DNA of 64,000 bases from Acidobacteriota bacterium (GTDB lineage Bacteria > Acidobacteriota > Terriglobia > Terriglobales > Acidobacteriaceae): assembly GCA_021813745.1 (NCBI GenBank), contig JAKAJO010000093.1:1-64000 (forward strand), read 5' to 3'. The notes beneath the pieces are model-generated. The model had not been told where the DNA came from and made no database searches. It saw only the letters and a list, made by a program, of their open reading frames with translations. Numbering within the stretch: the first letter of the stretch is position 1; each line of letters opens with the position of its first letter. The position numbers and the translations under genes are program-made. Below, one piece after another: positions 23,826-32,334 of this stretch.

Positions 23826-24512
23826 ATGTCCACATTTTGGATTGCCATTACGACTGCCTTATGGCTGGGAGTTCTGACCTCGATCAGCCCTTGCCCGCTC
23901 GCCACCAATATCGCGGCCGTTTCTTATGTTGCCAGATCGGTATCGCGTCCAGGATTCATGCTGATGAATGGGGTGTTGTACTCCTTGGGCAGAGCGATAG
24001 CCTATGTGGCAATTGCCGCTCTCCTGGTAAGCAGTTTGCTCTCCATTCCGCAAGTGTCGATGTTTTTGCAGAAGTACGTCGACCTATTGCTTGGTCCGAT
24101 CCTTATTCTGGCGGGCATGTTCCTGGTTGGGCTCCTACGGCTGCCACAAATGGGGATTTCCGCAAGTTCCAGGATCGGTGAACGACTGGCAAAGAACTTC
24201 GGAGGAGCATTTCTGCTGGGCGTGTTGTTCGCGCTTTCGTTCTGCCCGATTTCTGCCGCGTTGTTCTTTGGCAGCCTCATTCCACTCGCTGCATCCTCGC
24301 GATCTTCGATCCTCCTGCCCGCTCTTTTTGGACTCGGGACTGCGTTGCCAGTATTCGCTTTTGCTGTACTCTCCGCATTCGGGGCTGGATCCATCTCCGG
24401 AGTATTTGACAGGCTGACTTCCGTCGAGGTTTGGACGCGACGGCTCACGGGGATCCTGTTCATCTTGATCGGAATCGATTTGTCATGGAACTATCTGATC
24501 CTCCGAGGATGA
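23826..24512 (+). CDS. arsG: ArsG-like / DsbD-family membrane transporter
   Basis: The protein has 228 residues with six membrane helices in two related halves, as in CcdA/DsbD. Each half has a conserved Pro-Cys region: LTSISPCPLATNIAAV near 16-31 and LFALSFCPISAALFFG near 137-152. The pair of Cys residues in opposite repeats is typical of DsbD-type thiol-electron transfer. It matches ArsG, called an aromatic arsenical efflux permease in arsEFG operons. The alternative is a plain transmembrane thiol reductase that feeds ArsF, and the sequence cannot separate the two. It is the last gene of the arsR2 operon. Confidence 0.72.
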   Translation: MSTFWIAITTALWLGVLTSISPCPLATNIAAVSYVARSVSRPGFMLMNGVLYSLGRAIAYVAIAALLVSSLLSIPQVSMFLQKYVDLLLGPILILAGMFLVGLLRLPQMGISASSRIGERLAKNFGGAFLLGVLFALSFCPISAALFFGSLIPLAASSRSSILLPALFGLGTALPVFAFAVLSAFGAGSISGVFDRLTSVEVWTRRLTGILFILIGIDLSWNYLILRG

Positions 24513-24617
24513 ACTTATGTTTTGCGAAATGCACATTTTTCCGTAACAAATCTCACGTCGCGTGACTTTCTTTTTGGGAAGAGACCACGAAAGAACAAAC
24601 CAGAAGAGGAGAAGCAG

Positions 24618-24992
24618 ATGAATCCGGAACAGAAGCCAACCGTTGAGCAGGTCTTCGGCATGATGCGTAAAACTATGGGGTCGATTCCATCGGCCATCGA
24701 GAAGGCAGTCCAGGTGGACGAGGGGCTGTTGTATGAGCACCTGCGCTCACGCGGCTACGCCATGCCCACTGACGGAGCGCTGGATGAAGAGACCCGCACA
24801 CTCATCTATCTTGCCTCGGCACTTGCAGCCAGCAGTAAAGCCTGCATTCAGGCAATGGCCAACAAAGCCAAAATGCAGGGAATCGCGCCGGAGAAAGTGC
24901 TCGAAACCGTGCGCATTGTTCGCTTCGCATTGGCGACCAAAATCGTCGGCGACGCCGAACCTGTCTTCGAAGCGATGGCGCAGAAGCGATAG
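24618..24992 (+). CDS. AhpD-like carboxymuconolactone-decarboxylase family protein
   Basis: The protein has 124 residues from the ATG at 24618, with AGGAGAAG before it. It is all-helical with SSKACIQAMANKAKMQGI near 74-91, the AhpD/CMD core. The CxxC of true AhpD is reduced to a single Cys here, so a disulfide-reductase function is doubtful. It lies 105 bases after arsG, behind a weak TCACG/CGTGA hairpin with a T-rich tail at about 24552-24574. It may therefore be transcribed separately or by read-through. The specific function is unknown. Confidence 0.65.
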   Translation: MNPEQKPTVEQVFGMMRKTMGSIPSAIEKAVQVDEGLLYEHLRSRGYAMPTDGALDEETRTLIYLASALAASSKACIQAMANKAKMQGIAPEKVLETVRIVRFALATKIVGDAEPVFEAMAQKR

Positions 24993-25011
24993 CAGCAATC
25001 GAATGGGGTGT

Positions 25012-25029
25012 CCCCTGGCTAGCCGGGGG
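25012..25029. terminator. Palindromic hairpin after the AhpD-like gene
   Basis: CCCCTGGCT is followed directly by AGCCGGGGG, giving an 18-base inverted repeat with one T-G pair. It lies 20 bases after the AhpD-like stop and 32 bases before the RND adaptor gene. No T-tract follows, so termination would be incomplete. GGGGTG just before it recalls the modules at 5044 and 5827. Confidence 0.4.
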
Positions 25030-25060
25030 CGCTCCTTTCAGCGGGTGTGAGGCGGCAGAG

Positions 25061-26140
25061 ATGAACAAGATTCTTCGGAACTATTTGAAGTGGGGCGTTC
25101 CTATTCAACTCATCATCTTCATGATGGTATGGCTGAGCGGGGCTTTCCACCGCGGCACGATTCATCCCGGAAAGGTAACGGCGGCAGAGACAACGACTGC
25201 TGGCATTGAGTTTTATACCGTCGCCGCCGTAACCGAGCCGCAGGTTGTGGAAGCAGTGGGGACGGTGCAGCCGCAATTCAAGACCTCGGTCTCCGCCCGC
25301 GTGACCGCCAATGTTGTCGAGTTGCCGGTTACCGCCGGACAGCATGTTCGCAGCGGCGACCTGCTAGTCCGGCTCGATGACCGGGATCTGCGCGCAAGAA
25401 AGCAACAGGCGCAGGAAGCACTGCGCCGTGCCGAAGCAACGCGAGATCTGGCGCAGAGCGACTATACGCGGGATAAGGCTCTCTATGAGAAGCAGGTCAT
25501 TCCGAAGTCGGAATTTGATGAGACGACGTTGCGCCTGAAGACCTCAACCGCCGATGTTGCTGCATTCCAGCAGGCAGAGCATGATGCGGAATTTGCCTTT
25601 GGCTATGCCGTCATTCGTGCTCCCTATGATGCGGTCGTTGTCGACAAGCTCTCCGATGTCGGCGACATGGCTACGCCCGGCAAGCCGCTGCTAACTCTCT
25701 ACGAGAGTGGCAAGCTGTGGCTGGAGGCAGCTGTTCCAGAGGAACAGGCGGGCACGCTGCGCATCGGCAAGACCTACGAGATCCACCTGGATTCGCTTAA
25801 TAAGCAGATGCAGGGCCGGTTGATGGAGATCGTGCCTTCAGCCGACTCGTCCAGCCGCACAATCACTGCGCGTGTCGCGCTGCCCTATACCCAGAACGTC
25901 TTTCCTGGTCTCTTTGGCCGGATGATGATTCCGGTCGGCGAGCACGCACGCATCATGATTCCGCAGGCAGCGGTCTTGCGCGTGGGTCAGCTCACCATGG
26001 TGGATGTGGATCAGGCCGGGATGCTGCGCCGGCGTTCCGTGCAGGTGGGCCGCACCATCGGCAACCAGGTTGAGATTCTCAGCGGACTCGCCGCCGGCGA
26101 GAAGGTATCGCTCACTCCACGGAAGGAGCAGCAGCCGTGA
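25061..26140 (+). CDS. RND efflux periplasmic adaptor (membrane fusion protein)
   Basis: The protein has 359 residues. The N-terminal anchor (VPIQLIIFMMVWLSGAF) is followed by a lipoyl-like hairpin (VSARVTANVVELPVTAGQHV, then LLVRLDDRDL), an alpha hairpin near 110-170 and the second lipoyl half with FAFGYAVIRAPYDAVV. The beta-barrel and membrane-proximal domains complete it. It links the inner-membrane RND pump at 26137 to the TolC-type channel at 29577. The last four bases overlap the pump start (GTGA). The substrate is not evident; the neighbouring ars genes make metalloid or organoarsenical export worth considering. Confidence 0.9.
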   Translation: MNKILRNYLKWGVPIQLIIFMMVWLSGAFHRGTIHPGKVTAAETTTAGIEFYTVAAVTEPQVVEAVGTVQPQFKTSVSARVTANVVELPVTAGQHVRSGDLLVRLDDRDLRARKQQAQEALRRAEATRDLAQSDYTRDKALYEKQVIPKSEFDETTLRLKTSTADVAAFQQAEHDAEFAFGYAVIRAPYDAVVVDKLSDVGDMATPGKPLLTLYESGKLWLEAAVPEEQAGTLRIGKTYEIHLDSLNKQMQGRLMEIVPSADSSSRTITARVALPYTQNVFPGLFGRMMIPVGEHARIMIPQAAVLRVGQLTMVDVDQAGMLRRRSVQVGRTIGNQVEILSGLAAGEKVSLTPRKEQQP

Positions 26141-29100
26141 AGCACGATGGCGAAGGCGTGACAATTCGGATTGTCCGCACCTTTCTGGAATCGCATCTGT
26201 CGATCGTGCTGATCCTGCTTGCGCTTATCGCAGGCGGCGCGGCACTGATGGTCACGCCGCGCGAAGAGGAACCGCAGATCGTCGTTCCCAACGCCGATGT
26301 CTTTCTTTCTTATCCGGGCCACTCGGCTGAAGAGGTTGAGAAGCTCATCTCGGCGCCAATTGAACGCTATCTCTACCAGATTGACGGAGTGGAGTATGTG
26401 TATTCGCGCTCGATGCCTGGGCAGAGCATCGTTACGGTCCGCTTCTATGTGGGACAGGACCGCGAGCGCAGTCTGGTCAAACTCAACAAGTGGCTCACGC
26501 AGAATGCGGATAAGATCCCGGCGGGCGTCACGGGCTACGTCGTCAAGCCGCGCGAAACCGACGATGTTCCCATCGTTACATTCACTCTAACCAGCCCGAG
26601 CCACGACAATTACGAGCTTCGGCGCATTGCCGAAGAGGTGCAGAACCGGCTGCAGGCAGTCCCTGATTCAGGTATCAGCTTCATCGTCGGAGGGCGTCCG
26701 CGCGAAGTGCTGGTGCGGCTGAATCCGGAGGAAATGGCCGGCTTCCATGTGACGCCTCTTGATATCTATCATGCGCTGGCGGGAGCGGACAGCAGCCTTC
26801 AATCCGGTTCCTTTACGCGCGGCGATCGCGATATTCGCGTGGAGACTGGCAAATTCTTTGCGGCCGCATCCGATGTTGCATCCTGTGTTGTGGGCACCTC
26901 CGGCGAACGGCCTGTGTATTTGCGCGATGTGGCAGATGTGACGGATGGCCCCGGCGAAGTGACCGACTACGTGCGCCTCAGCCAGGGCGCCGCATGGAAC
27001 CTGAACAAGCACGCCGGTTCGGCGGGCACATGGGTCGGTGAAGTCAATCATCCGCGGCAACCGTTGCTGCTTGAGCAGCCCGCTGTCACTCTTGCTGTTG
27101 CCAAGCAAAAGGGCACCAACAACGTCACTGTGGCACGAGCCCTGCTGGCCAAGATGGACCAGATCAAACGCGAGGTGCTGCCTGCCGATGTGAACGTTGC
27201 TGTCACCCGCAACTACGGCATCACCGCGGATGACAAGGTCAACGAGCTTGTCGAGGGACTAGTTGTCGGCATCATTGTGGTCATTGCGCTCTTAACCATC
27301 GGCTTGGGCTTCGCGGACGCCATGGTGGTTGCGGTTGCTGTTCCCTGCGTCTTCGGATTCACTCTGGCGGCAAACTATTTGTTCGGGTTCTCCATTAATC
27401 GCGTGACCCTGTTCGCCTTGACTGTCGCTCTTGGCCTGCTGGTTGACGACCCCATTGTCGATGTCGAAAACATCCATCGTCACTTCCGCATGGCGGGCAA
27501 GGCGACGCGGCAGATCGTCCTTGAGGCGGTCAACGAGGTGCGGCCGCCGCTGATTGCAGCAACCATCGCCGTCATGATTTCGTTCTCGCCGCTCTTCTTT
27601 GTCACCGAGGAGATGCACGATTACCTGCGGCCGATGGCAGTCAATGTGCCCATGACCATGCTGATGTCCATGGTCGTCTCCTTCACCATTACGCCCTGGC
27701 TTGCGTATTGGGTGATGCGTCGGCGCTACAAGCCTGGCAAGGACGGCAAGGTCCCCGAGAAAGAGGCAGGCGAAACCGATGTGAAGCAGATGTGGACCTA
27801 TCGCTTCTTCCGTCCGCTGCTCGAACCATTGCTCACGAGGCGAAGGAACCGCGTCCTCTTTATTGGAGCGATCATCATTGCCTTCATCGGCAGCCTCATG
27901 CTTGTCGGAACCCGGCGCGTCAAGCCCAAGCAGTTGCCCTTCGACAACAAGGATGAACTGCTGCTGGTGCTGGACATGCCAAGCGGCACAAGCCTGGAAA
28001 GAACGGACGCGGCCGCGCGCGACTTTGAAAGCTATCTCCGCACGGTTCCGGAAGTCACCGACTTCGAGTCATATGTCGGCACTGCCTCACCGTTCGACTT
28101 CAACGGCATGTCGCGCCGCTACTTTCTCCGGCAAGCGCCCGATAAAGGCGACATCCGCGTCAACCTGATTCACAAGACGGACCGGACGCAAGGCAGCCAC
28201 GAAATTGCGCTGCGATTGCGCAGTGACCTGACAGCGATTGCCGTACGTGATGGGGTGAAGCTGAAGATCGTCGAACTGCCCGCTGGGCCGCCCGTAATGT
28301 CCACCGTAGTGGCCGCCGTCTATGGCCGGCCCGGCGACAGCTATGAAGGTCTGATCCACGATGCGCAGATCGTGAAGCACAGGATGCAGCAGGAACCTGG
28401 AATCGTGGATCTGGACGATACCGTCGAGGAAAACCAAGAGAAGCAGGTCTTCACCGTGGATAAGGCCAAGGCCGCATTGAACGGAGTGACGACAGACGAC
28501 ATCAATCGCACGGTCAGTCTCGCACTGTCGGGAACGACGGCCGGGACGGTTGCAATCCCCACGGAGCGCAATCCATTGCCAATCGTGCTGTGGCCGGAGC
28601 GCGCGGACCGCTCGAGCACGGCAGATCTATCCCGCATCTACGTTCGTGGCCAGAAGGGAAACATGGTTCCCATGTCGCAGTTAGGAAGCTGGCAACAGAC
28701 GATTGAGAACAAGACTATCTACCACCGGAATCTGGAGCGTGTCGTGTACGTTACGGCGGAGATGGCCGGGATGCCTCCGGTTGAAACCATTCTTGACATT
28801 CGCGCCGACCAGCGGACTCCAGCGCAACTTGCAGCTGCGGGCTATCCCGAGAAAGATGCAACACCACGCCCGCTGAATACGCGGACGCTGTTCAAAAAAG
28901 GCGGAGGCATCCTGTGGGCCGTGCCGGACGGCGTCACTGTCAACTGGTGGGATGAGGGAGAGATGCGCCTCACCATGCACATCTTCCGCGATCTCGGAAT
29001 CGGCTTCCTCGGGGCGCTGCTCGCCATCTACATTCTGCTCAGCCAGCAGACGGGCTCGTTCCGGTTGCCGATTGTCATCATGATGGCGATTCCTCTCATG

Positions 29101-29580
29101 GTCATCGGGGTCATGCCGGGCTTCTGGCTGCTGAATCACCTTGGCGTGCGACAGGTCGGAGGCTTCGCCGACCCAATGTTCTTCAGCTCGCCCGCCATGA
29201 TCGGCATGATTGCCCTGGCCGGCATCGTCACGCGAAACTCCATCATCATCGTGGACTTCGTGCACATCGCCCTTGCGCGCGGGCGCACGCTGATTCAGGC
29301 TCTGATCGAGAGCTGCTCGGTGCGACTGCGTCCGATCCTGCTTACATCGGGTGCTGCCATGCTGGGTGCGTGGCCCATCACACGGGATTCGGTCTTCGCG
29401 GGCCTTGCGTGGTCGCTCATCTTTGGGCTCTTCGCTTCCACCATCTTCAGCCTGTTTGTTATCCCTGTTGCCTATTACATGATGTATGCGAAGCAACCTG
29501 GACATGGGCTGCCCGAGAACTTTCATCTGCGGGAGGTCGAGCCGACGGCTGACGCAACAGAAGCTGGGGTAACGCAATGA
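26137..29580 (+). CDS. RND-family efflux pump, inner-membrane subunit
   Basis: A 1147-residue protein with the twelve-helix RND architecture and two large periplasmic loops. Landmarks are PREEEPQI in the first loop, the TM4 region GLLVDDPIVDVENIHRHFR with the proton-relay acids, and the second half GFLGALLAIYILL to GIVTRNSIIIVDFVHIA. It is about 100 residues longer than AcrB; the extra length lies partly in a cytoplasmic stretch near 525-560 and in the second loop near 880-930. The VDDPIVDVEN motif matches a group of acidobacterial and proteobacterial pumps distinct from CusA and AcrB. Start is a GTG overlapping the adaptor stop. Confidence 0.92.
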   Translation: MKHDGEGVTIRIVRTFLESHLSIVLILLALIAGGAALMVTPREEEPQIVVPNADVFLSYPGHSAEEVEKLISAPIERYLYQIDGVEYVYSRSMPGQSIVTVRFYVGQDRERSLVKLNKWLTQNADKIPAGVTGYVVKPRETDDVPIVTFTLTSPSHDNYELRRIAEEVQNRLQAVPDSGISFIVGGRPREVLVRLNPEEMAGFHVTPLDIYHALAGADSSLQSGSFTRGDRDIRVETGKFFAAASDVASCVVGTSGERPVYLRDVADVTDGPGEVTDYVRLSQGAAWNLNKHAGSAGTWVGEVNHPRQPLLLEQPAVTLAVAKQKGTNNVTVARALLAKMDQIKREVLPADVNVAVTRNYGITADDKVNELVEGLVVGIIVVIALLTIGLGFADAMVVAVAVPCVFGFTLAANYLFGFSINRVTLFALTVALGLLVDDPIVDVENIHRHFRMAGKATRQIVLEAVNEVRPPLIAATIAVMISFSPLFFVTEEMHDYLRPMAVNVPMTMLMSMVVSFTITPWLAYWVMRRRYKPGKDGKVPEKEAGETDVKQMWTYRFFRPLLEPLLTRRRNRVLFIGAIIIAFIGSLMLVGTRRVKPKQLPFDNKDELLLVLDMPSGTSLERTDAAARDFESYLRTVPEVTDFESYVGTASPFDFNGMSRRYFLRQAPDKGDIRVNLIHKTDRTQGSHEIALRLRSDLTAIAVRDGVKLKIVELPAGPPVMSTVVAAVYGRPGDSYEGLIHDAQIVKHRMQQEPGIVDLDDTVEENQEKQVFTVDKAKAALNGVTTDDINRTVSLALSGTTAGTVAIPTERNPLPIVLWPERADRSSTADLSRIYVRGQKGNMVPMSQLGSWQQTIENKTIYHRNLERVVYVTAEMAGMPPVETILDIRADQRTPAQLAAAGYPEKDATPRPLNTRTLFKKGGGILWAVPDGVTVNWWDEGEMRLTMHIFRDLGIGFLGALLAIYILLSQQTGSFRLPIVIMMAIPLMVIGVMPGFWLLNHLGVRQVGGFADPMFFSSPAMIGMIALAGIVTRNSIIIVDFVHIALARGRTLIQALIESCSVRLRPILLTSGAAMLGAWPITRDSVFAGLAWSLIFGLFASTIFSLFVIPVAYYMMYAKQPGHGLPENFHLREVEPTADATEAGVTQ

Positions 29581-30968
29581 AATCTGCAATGGGATTCTTC
29601 CTGGTGTTCTTCGTGACTTCCACTGCACTGCCTGGCCAACAGCAGGCAACTACGCCGCAGCTTACGTTGCAGCAGGCGGTTACCTATGCCATGGAGCATA
29701 GCCCCGATCTGCAGTCCGCAGTCGCCGAAACAACCAAGCGCCAAGGCAACGTAACCACAGCTCGATCCGCGCTGCTGCCTGAACTGGATGTGGCCGGAGA
29801 CCTTGGCCGCAGCCGGCTCCAACATGGCTATCCGGGCGGAGCGGCTCCGTCCATCCTGCGCTTTTCGCAGACGACGTATTCAGGCAGCGCGGACCTGCAC
29901 ATGCTGGCATGGGATTTCCAGAAATCGCAACTGGAACTCGACGCGACACGAGAGCGCCTCTCTGCCGCGAAGATACTCACAGACCGCAGCAGGCAGGAGC
30001 TTATCTTTCAGGTTGCGCAATTCTATCTGGACGCTCTGACGTACGAGGACTTGCTGCGTTCTGCCGCGCTCACCCGCAAGAGTTTGACTTCCCTGCTCGA
30101 CCGTACTAACGAACTGGTGAATGCCGGCCGCGCCGTGCCTGTCGATGCCTTTAAGATTCAGACGCAGATCGCGCAGATCGACAGCGATTCGGCTACTCTC
30201 GAAGCTGGCCGCCAGGCGGCACTCAGTTCCCTGGCCGCCACGATGGGATACCAGGGGCAATTGCCCGCGCTCCAGTATTCGCCCGCGTCGGAGGTGACAC
30301 CGTCTGCAAGCGTCGACCAGCAACAACTTGTGCAGACTGCCCTGCAGCAGAGGCCGGATCTGAAAGCAGCCATGTTCGACACGAAGTCAGCGGAAGACCT
30401 GGTGAGCGCTGCTCGACGCGCCTACTGGCCGCGCATTGATTTTCGCGCCACTGCGATTCAGTACGGCGGGCAAAACCCTGTTGGGTTTCCCGCTCTCATC
30501 GGACAGATGCTGCCTTCTCTGCATGTGCCGAGCGGCTCTACTCCAGGCGCAGTGAATGACTGGACCGTAGGAGTGCACATCGGAGTGCCGCTCTTTGACA
30601 GTGGGCGCCGGAGTGGCCAGATCAAGGCTGCGAAAGCGCAGGCGGAGCAGGCACGGCTCGCACAGAGTAAGACTGGCCTGAATGTCGCCCGCGAGGTGCA
30701 GACATCGTATGCCGAGTTGCAAAGCGCTCAGGCGCGCGTCAAGGCCATGCAGGAGGCCGTGGTGCAGTCGCAGGAGATCCTGAAGAATGAACAAACGAAG
30801 TATGAGGTAGGCCGGACGGTAATCAACTTTGTGCTTGAGGCGGAAGTTGGCGTGCTGAGCAGCCAATCCTTGCTCTTGCAGGCACAGCGTTCTGAAGCGA
30901 TCGCCTCACTAGCTCTCGCACTGGCCACAGGCCAAATCCAGGCCGATTCACCCGGCATGAATCCATAG
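29577..30968 (+). CDS. TolC-family outer-membrane efflux channel
   Basis: The protein has 463 residues. The signal peptide (MGFFLVFFVTSTALPGQQQA) is followed by two repeats of the OEP domain: LTLQQAVTYAMEHSPDLQSA near 28-47 and the equivalent LVQTALQQRPDLKAAMFD near 250. Long coiled helices make up the periplasmic tunnel (near 95-190 and 345-440). The start overlaps the pump stop (ATGA), completing a three-gene export operon. It belongs to the usual length class of TolC relatives. Confidence 0.9.
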   Translation: MKSAMGFFLVFFVTSTALPGQQQATTPQLTLQQAVTYAMEHSPDLQSAVAETTKRQGNVTTARSALLPELDVAGDLGRSRLQHGYPGGAAPSILRFSQTTYSGSADLHMLAWDFQKSQLELDATRERLSAAKILTDRSRQELIFQVAQFYLDALTYEDLLRSAALTRKSLTSLLDRTNELVNAGRAVPVDAFKIQTQIAQIDSDSATLEAGRQAALSSLAATMGYQGQLPALQYSPASEVTPSASVDQQQLVQTALQQRPDLKAAMFDTKSAEDLVSAARRAYWPRIDFRATAIQYGGQNPVGFPALIGQMLPSLHVPSGSTPGAVNDWTVGVHIGVPLFDSGRRSGQIKAAKAQAEQARLAQSKTGLNVAREVQTSYAELQSAQARVKAMQEAVVQSQEILKNEQTKYEVGRTVINFVLEAEVGVLSSQSLLLQAQRSEAIASLALALATGQIQADSPGMNP

Positions 30969-30976
30969 CTTCCACG

Positions 30977-31792
30977 GTGAGATCTTCATGCCGCCTGACC
31001 CGGGTGAGGACCTTTCGCACGCTCTTAGACAGAGTTCGGAACAACCCCAATGCCGCACGTGCACGACGCTCAGGGCCAGGGCCGGAAGCTGGGAAGTCGG
31101 CTCTGGATAAGCGTAAGCTTGAACGTTCTCATTCCCTCGTTCTCCTCTACTCGGCGATCACTTTTATCGTCACTCCGCTCGCAGTTGGTGTTGCGCTCAG
31201 ACAATGGCTTACCCGCACGCATGGTAGCCAGTGGTTCAATGAGGTATTTCTTCCGAAGTTCAGCCCTGTAACGATCCTCGCCCTGCTGGCAACGCTGGTG
31301 CTAATCTTCGGCTTCCAGTCTGTGAATACTCGCGGACGCTACTTCCAAGTCTTGTTGATCGCGATTCCGATTCTTAATCAGGTGTATTTCAACTCGTCTC
31401 TTACCTACGGGCAGATGCACTGGAAGGTCTTCTCCGGAGCGTTGAACGCGAAGACCATGATTGGCTTCATGAAGCGGCTTGCGCATGGACGGCAGAAGCG
31501 AGTTTTCCTGATCCGGGACAACCTGCGCGTACATCACTCGAAGGCGGTCAGGAAGTGGCTCAAGGAGAACGAGGACAAGATACTGGTCTTCTACTTGCCC
31601 AGCTACTCGCCGGAACTAAACCCGGACGAGTTGCTCAACGCTGACTTAAGGCAGCACCTCACCGAAGCTGTTACGGCCAGGAGCAAGATTGCCCTGACCC
31701 GAACCGCCATCGGCGCCCTGCGCAGCATCCAGAAGCAGCCCGGAAGGGTCGAAAGCTACTTCGGCCCAGAAGATGTCGCCTATGCCGCATAG
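30977..31792 (+). pseudogene. Chimeric remnant: ACR3 arsenite permease fragment joined to IS630-type transposase fragment
   Basis: The open frame of 271 codons is a mosaic. From about 31097 to 31400 it reads like the C-terminal half of an ACR3 permease: LYSAITFIVTPLAVGVALRQ, FLPKFSPVTILALLATLVLI and IAIPILNQVYFNSSL. It then switches at about 31405 to the C-terminal half of an IS630-family DDE transposase: FLIRDNLRVHHSKAVRKWL and VFYLPSYSPELNPDE, with the second Asp and the Glu of the triad but not the first Asp. The N-terminal 40 codons match neither. Both parts are incomplete, so neither product is functional. It shows that an acr3 gene once lay after the RND operon and was broken by an insertion or recombination event. 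Confidence 0.8.
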
Positions 31793-31837
31793 GTCACACT
31801 CTTCAGGGCCGGATCGATAGGATAGTGCCCCCTCGCA

Positions 31838-31866
31838 TTGCCTCCACTCCCGCTTTCCTGTACACT
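31838..31866 (+). promoter_or_regulatory. Sigma-70 promoter of rpsT
   Basis: TTGCCT (31838-31843), a 17-base spacer and TACACT (31861-31866) lie about 70 bases before the rpsT start, a normal layout for a housekeeping gene. The leader of about 60 bases contains AAGGAAG before the ATG. Confidence 0.6.
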
Positions 31867-31936
31867 AGAAAATTGCGAGGGATGCGGCTCGGCTTGCATT
31901 CTGAACCGCACATCCCAAAGAGCTTAAGGAAGCACA

Positions 31937-32212
31937 ATGGCCAATCACGTATCCGCGCTCAAGCGCGCCCGCCAGACCGAAACCCGCACCGCGGTGAACC
32001 GCGCCAACCGGACCCGTGTCCGCACCAGCCTCCGCGCCCTGCGCGAGGCCATCGCCGCCGGCGACGTCAAGGCCGCCCAGTCCCAGTACCGCGCTACTGC
32101 CTCCCTGCTCGACAAGGGCGTGCAGAAGGGCGTCCTCCATGACAACACCGCCTCGCGCTACAAGAGCCGCCTCAACGCCCGCGTCAAGGCCCTCGTCACC
32201 GCCAAGGCATAG
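31937..32212 (+). CDS. rpsT: 30S ribosomal protein S20
   Basis: The protein has 91 residues, highly basic and helical, with the S20 pattern [18 protein letters not shown] at the start and the [20 protein letters not shown] block near 55-74. It binds 16S rRNA in the small subunit. AAGGAAG precedes the ATG. The gene is monocistronic, and marks a return to ordinary chromosome after the mobile-element scar. Confidence 0.95.
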   Translation: MANHVSALKRARQTETRTAVNRANRTRVRTSLRALREAIAAGDVKAAQSQYRATASLLDKGVQKGVLHDNTASRYKSRLNARVKALVTAKA

Positions 32213-32334
32213 GCTCCCGCGGCCCCAACGGCCGCATCTCAGGTACCAGAAACACAGCGGCCAGGGCGCAACCGATTGCTTCCTGGCCGTTTCTGCACCA
32301 TGCTCCCCATCCGAGCAGACAGGCCCGGCAGTTC

